Shown in pieces: positions 24,229 to 32,967 of a stretch of DNA of 64,000 nucleotides. Positions within the stretch are counted from its first letter, which is position 1, and each line of letters begins with the position of its first letter. The translations under genes were made by a program, and so were the position numbers. The stretch is from B75-G9 sp964564905 (lineage in GTDB: Archaea > Hadarchaeota > Hadarchaeia > Hadarchaeales > Hadarchaeaceae), in the NCBI GenBank assembly GCA_964564905.1, contig CAZMCI010000001.1, positions 1-64,000 on the forward strand, given 5' to 3'. The notes beneath the pieces were generated by a model. The model worked only from the letters and a program-made list of their open reading frames with translations. It made no database searches and had not been told where the DNA came from.

Positions 24229-27090
24229 ATGTATGAAAAAACTAACGTGTTCGAGCTATTGGCGAAACCCATCCGCAAGTTGCTAGCTGAACGTGGGTTG
24301 ACCGAACCAACTTTACCGCAACAGAAGTCCATCCCAAAAATTCTGGAAGGTAAAAACGTGCTGTTGATTGCGCCAAGCGGTACTGGAAAGACGGAAAGCG
24401 CGTTCTTGCCAGTGCTCCACCAACTACTGCTCTCCCAGAGCCGTGAACCCGGAATCAAAGTCCTTTACGTAACACCGCTCAGGGCCCTCAACCGTGACAT
24501 GCTCGAACGTCTGGAGTGGTGGTGCCGTGCTTTAGACTTACGAATATCTGTACGCCACGGTGACACGACGGCGCGCGAGAGAAGAACCCAAGCCCTGTTT
24601 TCCTCTGATGTGATGATCACCACCCCGGAAACGCTTCAGATATTCTTACTGGGACGGAGGTTGAGCGAACACCTCCGGGGGGTGAGATGGGTGATCATAG
24701 ATGAGGTTCACGAACTCGCGGACAACAAACGGGGAGCCCAACTTGCCTTGACGCTGGAACGTCTTCGCGAACTTAAAGGAGGTGAGTTCCAGCTTATCGG
24801 GCTTTCGGCCACTATAGGATCTCCACAGGAAGTCGCCCGGTTTTTGGTGGGGACGGGACGCCCCTGCGAAATCGTCGATGTGAGCGTCGCGCGCGAACTC
24901 AGGATAGATGTGGAATACCCGGAACCAACCAAGCGCGACCTTGGACTCGCAAATGAACTCTACACGTACCCTCCCGTCGCAGCTAGGCTTCGGTTGATGC
25001 GGAAACTCATCGAAGAACACGGCTCCACGTTGATTTTCACGAACACCCGCCCGACCGCGGAAGTGCTCGCGAGCCGCTTCAAGCTCTGGGACATCCGCTT
25101 TCCCCTCAGCGTCCACCATGGCTCCCTCTCAAGCTTTTCCCGCCTCAGGGCCGAGCGTGCGCTGAAACAAGGGGAAGTCAAGGGGATAATCTGTACCTCA
25201 TCGATGGAACTCGGACTGGATATAGGACGCATCGACCTCGTCATCCAGTATAACTCCCCCAGACAGGTGACTCGATTGTTGCAGCGAGTGGGTCGCAGTG
25301 GTCACCGGATAGGTGAAGTGGCTAAAGGGGTCATCGTGGTTCAGGACCCGGATGATGCCCTTGAATCCATAGTCATCGCCGCACGGTCACGCCAGCGGAA
25401 ACTCGAACCGGTATCGGTCGTCCAAAAGCCCCTGGACGTGCTCCTGCACGCCCTTGTCTCGATGCTCACGGTGAGGAGCAGGAGTGGGGTCGATGAAGCT
25501 TATGAGGTGTTCAGGCGCGCATATCCATTCAAGGACCTCACAAAGGAGGACCTGATTAACGTGCTCAATTTCGCGCAGAGCTTGGAAAAACAGCTCCTGT
25601 GGGTGTCCAAGGACGGAAAGGAATTTGCGCGCCCGAGGTCCAAGGAACGCGTCTTCGAGTACTATTTCGGCAACCTCTCCATGATTCCCGAGTTCCGTCA
25701 GTACCTCGTAGTGGACGATGAAAAAAACCAACCAGTCGGGATTCTCGACGAGTCCTTCGTGGCGGAGTACGGTGAACCGGGTGTGAAATTTGTGATCGGT
25801 GGCGAGATATGGAGAATTCTGCAGGTCTTCAGAGACAGGGTATATGTGAGATCCGATAGGGACCCGCTTGGAGCGATTCCAACTTGGATAGGAGAGGAAA
25901 TCCCGGTACCTTACTCAGTGGCTCAAGAGGTGGGAAAGCTTAGGGGGTGGCTCGACGAACTCCTGCGGAAAAACAAAAAATTTGAGGAAGCAGCCGCCGA
26001 GCTCGCAAAACACTACGATGTATCGACCAAAACGATGGCACTCGCCCTCGCCGACGCCCACAAGCAGATCAACGCGGGTTTACCGCTACCCACAGACCGG
26101 AGGATTACCGTAGAGCGTGTAAAAGAGATATGCGTGGTCAACGCTTGCTTCGGGACTCTCGTTAATCGAACCCTCGCGCGCCTGCTAGCTTACAAGGCCT
26201 CGTTGGAGCTGGGTGAAACGGTATCAACCTCGGTGGACCCTTATCGGATCTTGCTCCGCTCGGAAACACTGAAACCAAAGCAAGTTATCGAAATCCTCAA
26301 GGGAAGGCTCAGCGCAGATCTCAAGCGCGACTTGCGTGAGATCATCGAGCAGAGTCGCTTCTTCCGCTGGAGGCTGTCACAGGTAGCTAGGCGAATGGGC
26401 GTCCTCGAGCGCGAAGCCGAAATCACGAGTGCCGTCCTGGATAAGCTCATGCATGCGTTGAGAGGCACTTCGGCGTTCGAGGAAACGTTCAAAGAAGTCG
26501 TGCGTAAGGACCTCCACTTAGAGCGATCACTTGAGGTGCTGGAACGCATCAAAAAAGGAGAAATTGAGGTGGTATCGTTGGGAGAACTGCCGGAACCGAC
26601 CCCGGTGTCCAGCTCGGCTTGGCGACAACGCTACCTCGCTCTTGAACCCGTGATGCCCGAGCGTCTCAGATTGCTAGCAATAGCCTCTACCAAAGCGCGC
26701 CTCCTCAGTGAAGCCAGAACCTTCGCCTGCACCCAATGCAAACGCTATGTGGGGGAGCTCCAAATTTACGAGCTCGATGAACGCCCCAAGTGTCCTCGCT
26801 GTGGGTCGACTAAATTGGGGATGACGGAAAAATCTGAGGAAGAGGTACAACGAGCGATCGAGCTGTCCGAGAAGGGCAGAACTGTAGCACTCTGGCGGAC
26901 ACTGCAAGAAAGCGCAAAACTCATCTCTCGATACGGGAAAACAGCTGCTCTCGCGTTGGTCGGGCGAGGGATAACACCGGCAGCTGCGGGAGACATTTTA
27001 TCTAGGGAACCAAAGTTTTCGAACAAATTCATAGAACTCCTGCTCAGAAAAGAACGGGATGCTCTCCTCAAGCGGTTCAGGTGGGCGTGA
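24229..27090 (+). CDS. Lhr-type superfamily 2 ATP-dependent helicase
   Basis: 953 residues. RecA domain 1 has the Walker A APSGTGKTES, VLYVTPLRALNRD (Ia), TTPETLQ, the DEVH box IIDEVHELADNKRG and GLSATIG (III). Domain 2 has TLIFTNTRPTAEVL, TSSMELGLDIG and LLQRVGRSGHR (VI). The C-terminal Lhr-core winged helix and DUF4145-like regions follow, then a four-Cys zinc finger (CTQC...CPRCG, about 855-880). Lhr proteins act in DNA repair and branch migration. It lies convergent to the SMC operon. Confidence 0.93.
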   Translation: MYEKTNVFELLAKPIRKLLAERGLTEPTLPQQKSIPKILEGKNVLLIAPSGTGKTESAFLPVLHQLLLSQSREPGIKVLYVTPLRALNRDMLERLEWWCRALDLRISVRHGDTTARERRTQALFSSDVMITTPETLQIFLLGRRLSEHLRGVRWVIIDEVHELADNKRGAQLALTLERLRELKGGEFQLIGLSATIGSPQEVARFLVGTGRPCEIVDVSVARELRIDVEYPEPTKRDLGLANELYTYPPVAARLRLMRKLIEEHGSTLIFTNTRPTAEVLASRFKLWDIRFPLSVHHGSLSSFSRLRAERALKQGEVKGIICTSSMELGLDIGRIDLVIQYNSPRQVTRLLQRVGRSGHRIGEVAKGVIVVQDPDDALESIVIAARSRQRKLEPVSVVQKPLDVLLHALVSMLTVRSRSGVDEAYEVFRRAYPFKDLTKEDLINVLNFAQSLEKQLLWVSKDGKEFARPRSKERVFEYYFGNLSMIPEFRQYLVVDDEKNQPVGILDESFVAEYGEPGVKFVIGGEIWRILQVFRDRVYVRSDRDPLGAIPTWIGEEIPVPYSVAQEVGKLRGWLDELLRKNKKFEEAAAELAKHYDVSTKTMALALADAHKQINAGLPLPTDRRITVERVKEICVVNACFGTLVNRTLARLLAYKASLELGETVSTSVDPYRILLRSETLKPKQVIEILKGRLSADLKRDLREIIEQSRFFRWRLSQVARRMGVLEREAEITSAVLDKLMHALRGTSAFEETFKEVVRKDLHLERSLEVLERIKKGEIEVVSLGELPEPTPVSSSAWRQRYLALEPVMPERLRLLAIASTKARLLSEARTFACTQCKRYVGELQIYELDERPKCPRCGSTKLGMTEKSEEEVQRAIELSEKGRTVALWRTLQESAKLISRYGKTAALALVGRGITPAAAGDILSREPKFSNKFIELLLRKERDALLKRFRWA

Positions 27091-27152
27091 AGGTGTCCAG
27101 AAAGTTATCTCCTCGCTCTTCTTAGAAATCGTCCGCACCAAAAGTTTTGACC

Positions 27153-27785
27153 TTACTCAGCTTTCTTTTCATCTCTTGTTTCAGCTTCCGGTTCAGTTTT
27201 TATCTCGCTGGATTTTTCCACCTCTTTTCCAAGTAATAACCCGAGAAGGGTACGTTGATCGATCTCCGCACGGGTGCGCCATCCGATATAGAGCAACCCC
27301 TCATCGTCCTCGCTCAGGTACCCCCTCCTGATGAAGCGATCAATAGTTGACTCAATACGCCAGCGCGGAAATTTCTCCTCGAGCACCCGCTCCACCTCCT
27401 TCAGCTGAGCCTTTCCCCCCTTTGCAAGGATATGGGAGAGGGCCACCGTAAGCATCGCCATGTCATCGATTCTCCACCCGAACGTTCTCGCTTCCGTGAG
27501 TCTCGGATGGCCTTTGAGAGTGACAAAGTAACGATCCGATTCCGATCCCTCTTCACCCTCACTTACATGTTTCACCATCAGACCAAGCTTCCCCAATTCA
27601 GCATCGAGTAGCTTCAAAATCTCTCGATATTCTCTGCCCAGCGCCCGCTTCAACTCCCAGGTCTTTGCCCCGGGTTGCATATGATGTCTGAACAAAAGCA
27701 GCTGAGCCGCGCGCGCAAGTTTTTCCCTCAGCTCCAAGATCTCACGGTCTTCACCCATGTTTTCTCCTCTCGAGCCATTCCTCAC
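27153..27785 (-). CDS. tandem winged-helix protein, KITE-like (ScpB/Nse1/Nse3-type)
   Basis: 210 residues, predicted as two winged-helix modules (about 25-95 and 100-185), ending in an acidic/basic unstructured tail (KTEPEAETRDEKKAE). The second module contains GWRIDDMAMLTVALSHILAK and RWRIESTIDRFIRRGYLSED. It overlaps the kleisin-like gene by 35 nt; Met10 at 27758 is an alternative start. I assign it by position (third gene after SMC and kleisin) and by fold pattern. Closeness to bacterial ScpB versus eukaryotic Nse subunits cannot be decided here. Confidence 0.6.
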   Translation of the reverse strand: MRNGSRGENMGEDREILELREKLARAAQLLLFRHHMQPGAKTWELKRALGREYREILKLLDAELGKLGLMVKHVSEGEEGSESDRYFVTLKGHPRLTEARTFGWRIDDMAMLTVALSHILAKGGKAQLKEVERVLEEKFPRWRIESTIDRFIRRGYLSEDDEGLLYIGWRTRAEIDQRTLLGLLLGKEVEKSSEIKTEPEAETRDEKKAE

Positions 27786-28542
27786 GTGAAATGGATATCG
27801 GAATCGAAAACGTGGCGACCTGTTCCAGCTTTTCTGGCTTTGGAAGTGGTCTGAGTACTATCTCCTCTTCAAGCGGCTTGAGTTCAAGTGTGGCGTATCC
27901 GTAACTGACTAGAAAACTCACCAGCCAAGCTTTGAGCACCGTATCCTCAAAACTCTCCTCGGATATGAAATCCCAATAGGACATTTCCCCCCTGTCGCCA
28001 GCGGAGTCCTTCAGTTCCCTCCACGTTTTGTCCAACATGGCAGCAAAATCCTCGTCCGAGAGTATCCCCATTCGGGCCAGTTCTCTGCGTGCTACCTCGC
28101 CAGTCAAAATCTCCACCGTCTCCAAGTCACGCCAACGCTCATCCAGACTGGGCAGATTTGTCCAGTACTCTCTAGCCTCCCTTATTCCGGGGGGTGAAAG
28201 ACATTCCAAGTCGATGATGGGATGCCATGCACGCACCAAGATCTCCGCCAAATCTTTTATGGACAACGCGTGTAGCTTTAGCATTATCAACAGGGGATCT
28301 AAGTAAAGCATCGACGATTTGTGTTTGATCCATTCCTCCTGCTGAAAAACGACCTCTGCCAGACCAAGCACAGCTTGGATGTCCAGATAAAGCTCACTCT
28401 GTTTTTGGAGTTTCGGTAAAAGCTCCCTAAGCCTATCAAAGAACTCACGGACTTCCACGTCAAACGGATCCAATCCCCTCTTCCTCACGGAATCGCAAAG
28501 ATCGATTATCCTGAGCATCAACTCTTGCTGTTCACCCCTCAT
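27751..28542 (-). CDS. kleisin-like SMC partner (ScpA/Nse4-type)
   Basis: 263 residues. It has an N-terminal helical region (LMLRIIDLCDSVRKRGLDPFDVEVREFFDRL) resembling the ScpA domain that grips the SMC neck, a variable middle, and a C-terminal winged-helix-like part (AWLVSFLVSYGYATLELKPLEEEIVLRPL) that would contact the opposite SMC head. Its start abuts the SMC stop. In SMC complexes the kleisin closes the ring between two ATPase heads. The assignment rests on context plus both end signatures. Confidence 0.68.
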   Translation of the reverse strand: MRGEQQELMLRIIDLCDSVRKRGLDPFDVEVREFFDRLRELLPKLQKQSELYLDIQAVLGLAEVVFQQEEWIKHKSSMLYLDPLLIMLKLHALSIKDLAEILVRAWHPIIDLECLSPPGIREAREYWTNLPSLDERWRDLETVEILTGEVARRELARMGILSDEDFAAMLDKTWRELKDSAGDRGEMSYWDFISEESFEDTVLKAWLVSFLVSYGYATLELKPLEEEIVLRPLPKPEKLEQVATFSIPISISREEWLERRKHG

Positions 28543-30453
28543 CTAAACCGCCACCTTCACTCGGGAAGCACCTGCGAGATTTTGGACTGTTATCACGTGA
28601 GGCACACCCTCCAGGCTCACCAGCTGACCGGGAGTTATAACAATGTACTGGGTCTTCTCCCCCTTCATAAAATCTATGATCCCAGAAAATATCGCCTCCC
28701 GGTTGCGTGGATCGAGATGAGCCTCAAATTCATCAATCGCGCGGATCGGTGATTGAATCCGTTGTTGAAGCGCCAGCAGAAAACACATGATCGCGGTGGT
28801 GCGTTCTCCTCCACTTTGAGTGTACGCATCGAGCACCTGAGGCGCCGCGCCTTTAAACCCAACGAGTAACTCCAGCCCAGCTTCATCTATGTCCTGGAGA
28901 TTGACCGCTCGAACGTCGCCAACTGCGTGAACCTTTTCCAACACTTCAGCATACTTTTTCTTGAGTTCCCGGAACAACTCATTTATCTCGTCGACCCATC
29001 GCTGTTTTCTCAGCTCCAACTCCTCAAGTGCCCGACGTCGATTTGCCGCGGCAACTTCGGCCTTTGCCTCCAGTTCTTTCAACGTGCTTCTGTAGTTCAG
29101 ATACATCCGTTCAACATCGGGGGATACGTCGGCAAGATTTGCAAGCTTCATGTTCGTGAACTTCAGCTCGTCCAAGACCTCCTGAGGCTTTCGCTTGGTC
29201 TCTACCCTGGGACCTATTCTCTTGGCCTCATTCTCGAGTTGTTCGAGCTCTCGTCTGACCCTGCGCAGCTCTGACCGAGCTGCAGAAACGTCCCTTTCGA
29301 GGAGTTCTCGTCTGAGACCAAGAACCGCTCCTCTGACTCGGGAGCTGACATAGCTCTCATGAACTTGCTCATTTTCCTCCTTTATCCTGACGAGCTTGGA
29401 CCTCGTCTCCTTAGCGTGCGTGCCGGCCTCGACGGAACTCCTCCGAGCCCGCTCGAGCTCTGCTGAGAAACTTTTCACCATTTCCTCTGGTTCTGCTCCG
29501 ACCGATCGCAGAGAGCTGCGGATCCACTCCATCAGCTTGACCCTTGCCTCCGATTCGGCCTGTATTCGTTCTTGTTCGATCAATCTTTGATACGCGCTGT
29601 CCAGCTCAAATTCCAGTTCCCTGAGCTTCTTTTCCAACTCCCGTTGCTTTTTGGAGTTTTCACTCAACTCTCCGATGACCTCTTCTAACTCACCGTTTAA
29701 TTCATCTAGTTTTGAGTGGAGGGTTCCAGCCACTTCTTCCTGTCTGATGCATTTGGCCCAAGCGTATTCGAGCTCCAGCTTGTTCTTCATCTCTACGAGT
29801 TCCTGCTTTTTCCGAAAACGATGGTATTCTCCCTCCCAATAACGCAGAGTCTCACGGGCTTTTTCAAGCAGGTTTCGGGTGGACTCCTCCTCACTAAGTG
29901 TATGGGAAAGTTTTTCCCTAGCCTCCAAGATCCGTTCGCGGTACTCCCGAAGGCCCACGGCCTCTTCCACAAGCGTCAACCGTTCGGTGGGATCTATCGC
30001 TCCAAATAGGTCAACCATATTCTGATGCATTATGATGAGCATGTTATCCGGGTTGATCGAAAGCCGGCGAAGGAGCCTCAGGACCTCCCCCTTGGTAACG
30101 GTCCTGCCATTTATCTCGTGCCAGTATGTACCATCTCGACTTAGGTAGCGAGAAAGCACGATCGTGTCTGAATTTATGCTGGGGATGGGGCGCTTATCGT
30201 TGTTGGTGGAGTTGTCGAAGACTATACTAACACGTCCGAGATCCTTTCCCCTACGGATGAGGTCACTGAGCTTTCTGGAGCGTTCAGTATAGGTCTGTCC
30301 CAAGGCCACGGCCAAACCAAGCAATATGGAGGACTTGCCCGCACCATTGGGTCCGCAGATCAAATTGAGTCCGGGACTAAGGGGAACCCTGGAATACTCG
30401 TGGGACATGAAATTTTCGAGGATGATCTCCCGGACCAAGGCCCTCGTAGGCAT
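28543..30453 (-). CDS. short-armed, apparently hinge-less SMC-family ATPase
   Basis: 636 residues from ATG 30453. The N-terminal ATPase half has LENFMSHEYSRVPL and Walker A GPNGAGKSSI, with a Q-loop-like IIMHQNMVDLFG. The C-terminal half has signature TQSGGERTTAIMCFLLALQQ and Walker B IRAIDEFEAHLDPRN. Between them is only ~320 residues of heptad-rich coil; ordinary SMC proteins have ~1150 residues with a globular hinge, and I see none, nor a Rad50 CxxC hook. The head motifs (SGGER followed by TTAIMCFLLALQ; NFMSHE) recall Smc5/6-type heads more than bacterial SMC. First gene of the SMC-kleisin-KITE operon. Confidence 0.85.
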   Translation of the reverse strand: MPTRALVREIILENFMSHEYSRVPLSPGLNLICGPNGAGKSSILLGLAVALGQTYTERSRKLSDLIRRGKDLGRVSIVFDNSTNNDKRPIPSINSDTIVLSRYLSRDGTYWHEINGRTVTKGEVLRLLRRLSINPDNMLIIMHQNMVDLFGAIDPTERLTLVEEAVGLREYRERILEAREKLSHTLSEEESTRNLLEKARETLRYWEGEYHRFRKKQELVEMKNKLELEYAWAKCIRQEEVAGTLHSKLDELNGELEEVIGELSENSKKQRELEKKLRELEFELDSAYQRLIEQERIQAESEARVKLMEWIRSSLRSVGAEPEEMVKSFSAELERARRSSVEAGTHAKETRSKLVRIKEENEQVHESYVSSRVRGAVLGLRRELLERDVSAARSELRRVRRELEQLENEAKRIGPRVETKRKPQEVLDELKFTNMKLANLADVSPDVERMYLNYRSTLKELEAKAEVAAANRRRALEELELRKQRWVDEINELFRELKKKYAEVLEKVHAVGDVRAVNLQDIDEAGLELLVGFKGAAPQVLDAYTQSGGERTTAIMCFLLALQQRIQSPIRAIDEFEAHLDPRNREAIFSGIIDFMKGEKTQYIVITPGQLVSLEGVPHVITVQNLAGASRVKVAV

Positions 30454-30481
30454 GGATACCAACTTAATTTATGTATTCAAG

Positions 30482-30675
30482 TGTGAACTACCCCCAGCTT
30501 TCGCAGGGGGCTTCCTGCTTCAGCAGCGGGGCCTGTTTTTGATGGGTAAAGACGGAACCTGTACGAGAGCATTAACTCATCCCTCATGTATTTAGCCGGG
30601 GGTTCTTTATATAGGAAAACTCGGCTTCTCCGCTCCCTCCCTTTCAAAAGGGAACTTCTCGGCGGTAAAGTTAAA
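30482..30675 (-). mobile_element. IS605-derived miniature element (copy B)
   Basis: Minus-strand homologue of copy A. Its ends are TTTAACTTTACCGCC (30661-30675 side) and GCGAAAGCTGGGGG with AGTTCACA (30482 side). It keeps CTATATAAAGAACCCCCGG and a TnpB-like start (ATGCTCTCGTACAGG, MLSYRF-) followed directly by the element's 3' end encoding AEAGSPLRKLG. It lies between the divergent SMC operon and an unknown gene, where promoters are expected. Confidence 0.75.
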
Positions 30676-30709
30676 GGAAGTCCAGTATTTAAATGTGGGG
30701 GGTAACTCG

Positions 30710-31414
30710 ATGGTGCTGGTAGCCAAGGTATTCGAATTTAAAGAACCCATAGAACTGTCCATCGCGGCCAAGAAGCTCAAAGATTTTTCGGAGGAGGAAC
30801 CATACGAATCCGGAGATAAAAGCACAAAGCTCACCACGGAGATACTCGACCTAAAAATGGAAGGAGAGGTGCTCAGAGGGGTTTTCAGCAGGGATTTCGT
30901 GCTCAGCCGATATTACAAGAGGGGCCTCGTGGAGACCGTGGTCACGGAGGAGGTGCCCTTCCTCATCAAACGGTCTGGTGGGAGAACTTTCTTGGTGGTA
31001 CTCGCACCGTCAAAGGCCCGTGGTGTGAAGAAACTGCTAACCAACTACGTGGCAAACAAGCTCAGCGAGATCCTGTTCATAAAAACCGGTGCGATCGTCG
31101 AGGTGAAGATCACACACGAGACACTAAAGAACCTACACGAGTCCAACCCTCGGGCGACCAAGCTGATCTGGTTTGATGATGTAGACATCCCGGATATAGG
31201 AAAGCTCGCCCTCGCGGGATCTGGGCTCGCAGATACCAAGCTTTATCACGAGTATCTAAAACACGGGAAGATATGGTACTGTGTGTTCGAGGTGCAGAAA
31301 CGTGGGTTCACGGTAGGAATAACCAGGAATTGTGTGGTAACACTGTTCACGCAAATCGACCCCGAGGAGTTCATCAATTACATTATGAATGACGTGCTGC
31401 CGCTAATTTCTTAG
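30710..31414 (+). CDS. uncharacterised 234-residue protein
   Basis: Not recognised. Start ATG 30710 (MVLVAKVFEF); the frame also has GTG 30695. It is soluble with alternating strands and helices. Notable blocks are FSEEEPYESGDKSTKL, VLSRYYKRGLVETVVTEEVPF, the ATKLIWFDDVDIPDIGKLAL segment and a C-terminal GKIWYCVFEVQKRGFTVGITR. Length and composition look like a real conserved protein. A TTTAAAT element about 20 nt upstream may be its TATA box. It stands alone between the miniature element and the accessory island. Confidence 0.7.
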   Translation: MVLVAKVFEFKEPIELSIAAKKLKDFSEEEPYESGDKSTKLTTEILDLKMEGEVLRGVFSRDFVLSRYYKRGLVETVVTEEVPFLIKRSGGRTFLVVLAPSKARGVKKLLTNYVANKLSEILFIKTGAIVEVKITHETLKNLHESNPRATKLIWFDDVDIPDIGKLALAGSGLADTKLYHEYLKHGKIWYCVFEVQKRGFTVGITRNCVVTLFTQIDPEEFINYIMNDVLPLIS

Positions 31415-31425
31415 GAGGGTTTTTG

Positions 31426-31450
31426 TGGTGCAGCTGGCGGGATTCGAACC
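31426..31450 (-). repeat. tRNA 3'-end fragment 1
   Basis: The minus strand reads GGTTCGAATCCCGCC then AGCTGCACCA: the T-loop, 3' half of the T stem, 3' acceptor strand, discriminator and CCA of a tRNA. The remaining two thirds are absent. It is probably an attachment-site remnant left by an element integrated at a tRNA 3' end. Confidence 0.7.
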
Positions 31451-31540
31451 TCACAACCCTTATTTTGGATAGGATGTTTTCATACCGGTATACCAAAAAG
31501 CTTTTTCTTTCTGTTTTTGTATATTATGCTCTATTTGTAT

Positions 31541-31550
31541 ATTTATATAA
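31541..31550 (+). promoter_or_regulatory. TATA box for the HEPN-like/nucleotidyltransferase operon
   Basis: ATTTATATAA stands in an A/T-rich region 44 nt before the ATG at 31594, with spacing that fits an archaeal promoter driving a transcript with a short leader. Confidence 0.55.
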
Positions 31551-31593
31551 CAAAAGTCTTAAATATCTAATTTTGTCATATTAATATGAAAAC

Positions 31594-31959
31594 ATGAAAA
31601 TTGAGGACCATATTCAGAAGCTGAAAGCTATGGAGAAGACATTTGATAAACTGGACGGGCAATCAGACTATGAAGCTATAGTCGAGCTCTGCATGCTGAT
31701 TTCTGCACATTATACAAACGCCGCGTTGCACAGACTTAATGTAACACCGACCGACAGAGACATCAAACATAACAAGCTGGCTGGTGAAATAACCCGGCGG
31801 CGCGTGGAGGAGCTTTTCAGCGTCGCAGAAGCAACCAGTGCGCTTGAACAGCTCAGGCCAAGGCACATTTACGGCAAGGGCACCGACGGAGAAGTTGCTA
31901 GGAGAGCTTTGGAGAACCTGAGGAGGGTTCGAGATACATGTATGCAGGTACTCGACTAA
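31594..31959 (+). CDS. HEPN-like helical protein, partner of a nucleotidyltransferase
   Basis: 121 residues, almost all alpha-helical, with AIVELCMLISAHYTNAALHRL, IKHNKLAGEITRRRVEEL and LEQLRPRHIYGKG. Length, helicity and overlap (22 nt) with a downstream minimal nucleotidyltransferase fit HEPN/MNT toxin-antitoxin pairs. The usual R-x4-6-H toxin motif is not clearly present (the local residues are RPRH), so toxin activity is uncertain. It could instead be only the helical adaptor of the pair. Confidence 0.6.
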   Translation: MKIEDHIQKLKAMEKTFDKLDGQSDYEAIVELCMLISAHYTNAALHRLNVTPTDRDIKHNKLAGEITRRRVEELFSVAEATSALEQLRPRHIYGKGTDGEVARRALENLRRVRDTCMQVLD

Positions 31960-32531
31960 GGGACCTGTTTGACTTCGGGGAAAGCGTCGGGAAACTTCCC
32001 AACGTGCTGGCCGTAACGCTGTTCGGAAGCGCCGCTAGGGGTGAGGCGACAATCGAGAGCGACATCGATGTCGCTGTGATCTATGCGAGGAAAAACGATG
32101 CTGTCATGAAGCAGGTTGAGAGGCTGGCTCCGCCACGCGTCCACGTGGTGCATGTCACCACCAAAGAGCTCGCAAAAAATATCTCGTTGGGAGGCGCGCT
32201 GAGCGGAGAGGCGCTCCTCCTGTTCGGAAAACCCGTGATGATACAGGCGCAAAAACTCAAGCTCAGGCCCATGATGATAATCGCCTACGATACCACCGGG
32301 CTCGACCAAAACACTAGGAACAAACTGAACCACGCGCTATACGGCAGGGCGTACAGAGGAAGCGGGCGCGGGGGGAAACTTTACAGGTACGAGGGAATCG
32401 CGACGCGCCCAGGCATTTTAAAACTCGGTAAAGCTGTGTTGTTAATCCCTCGAGAGAATACATCGATTATCACGAAAACTCTTGAAGCCCACGGTGCGAA
32501 ATGGCAGGAAATTCCGGTCTGGACGTACTGA
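31938..32531 (+). CDS. nucleotidyltransferase (MNT-like) with an extra C-terminal domain
   Basis: 197 residues. The catalytic motif LFGSAARGE followed by SDIDVAVIY gives GS-x-R-G and D-x-D of the polymerase-beta fold. Typical MNT antitoxins are ~100-140 residues. Here residues ~105-197 form an additional domain (MMIIAYDTTGLDQNTRNKLN, YRYEGIATRPGILKLGKAVLL) that I do not recognise. In MNT/HEPN systems the transferase AMPylates the HEPN toxin. The start overlaps the upstream gene. Confidence 0.8.
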   Translation: MYAGTRLRDLFDFGESVGKLPNVLAVTLFGSAARGEATIESDIDVAVIYARKNDAVMKQVERLAPPRVHVVHVTTKELAKNISLGGALSGEALLLFGKPVMIQAQKLKLRPMMIIAYDTTGLDQNTRNKLNHALYGRAYRGSGRGGKLYRYEGIATRPGILKLGKAVLLIPRENTSIITKTLEAHGAKWQEIPVWTY

Positions 32532-32605
32532 TCTGGAAAAATTGATGCGGCCGTATTTGGTCATAGACATAAATATGCTGTCTCATCATTCACCCGTTTG
32601 AAACT

Positions 32606-32633
32606 TGGTGCGGCCAGCGGGCATTCGAACCCT
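32606..32633 (-). repeat. tRNA 3'-end fragment 2
   Basis: The minus strand reads AGGGTTCGAATGCCCGC then TGGCCGCACCA: T-loop, T-stem, acceptor 3' strand and CCA of a tRNA, without the 5' part. It has the same orientation as fragments 1 and 3 and shares GGCCGCACCA with fragment 3. It lies between the HEPN/MNT pair and the Fic pair. Confidence 0.7.
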
Positions 32634-32662
32634 AGAAAAGGTTAGTCCAAAGATCGAGAAGT

Positions 32663-32698
32663 GTAGTACGTAACATTTAAAAACTTGTAGTACGTAAC
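32663..32698 (+). promoter_or_regulatory. twin 12-bp operator flanking a TATA element
   Basis: Two perfect copies of GTAGTACGTAAC (32663-32674 and 32687-32698, 24 bp start to start) flank ATTTAAAAAC. Each contains the palindrome TACGTA. The second ends 8 nt before the GTG start at 32707, a layout suited to autorepression. Confidence 0.65.
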
Positions 32699-32706
32699 TG
32701 ATATCG

Positions 32707-32967
32707 GTGAATCTCGTGGTGCACGTCAGACTCAGGACAATTAAAGGCAACAAATATTTTTACCTTTACACATCCGAGCGCATCGGTGGCCAGCCCAGAT
32801 CTAAGTACATCGCCTACTTGGGTCGTGCGGGTTCGAACGTGGGCCGCAGGTTGCCGAGAAAATACAGATCCCGTGAGCTTGTGGAACGGGTCAGAGCACT
32901 CGAGTTCGATGCGAGGTTAGACGAGATACTCAAAAAAAGACATGATGTGATGGTGAGACTCGGGTGA
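32707..32967 (+). CDS. small basic protein, probable antitoxin/partner of Fic
   Basis: 86 residues, GTG start. The N-terminal beta part, KGNKYFYLYTSERIGGQPRSKYIAYLG, resembles the strand-rich KGxYYYLVxSxRVGGKxRxxYLxYLG segment seen at the front of some transposase and DNA-binding proteins. The basic C-terminal helix is RSRELVERVRALEFDARLDEILKK. It overlaps the Fic gene by 4 nt. I infer an antitoxin or autorepressor binding the operator upstream; no direct family assignment. Confidence 0.6.
   Translation: MNLVVHVRLRTIKGNKYFYLYTSERIGGQPRSKYIAYLGRAGSNVGRRLPRKYRSRELVERVRALEFDARLDEILKKRHDVMVRLG

Noticed and set aside
28543..30453. Rad50 or RecN
   Set aside because: There is no CxxC zinc hook and no Mre11 neighbour for Rad50; the downstream kleisin-like and KITE-like genes argue against RecN.
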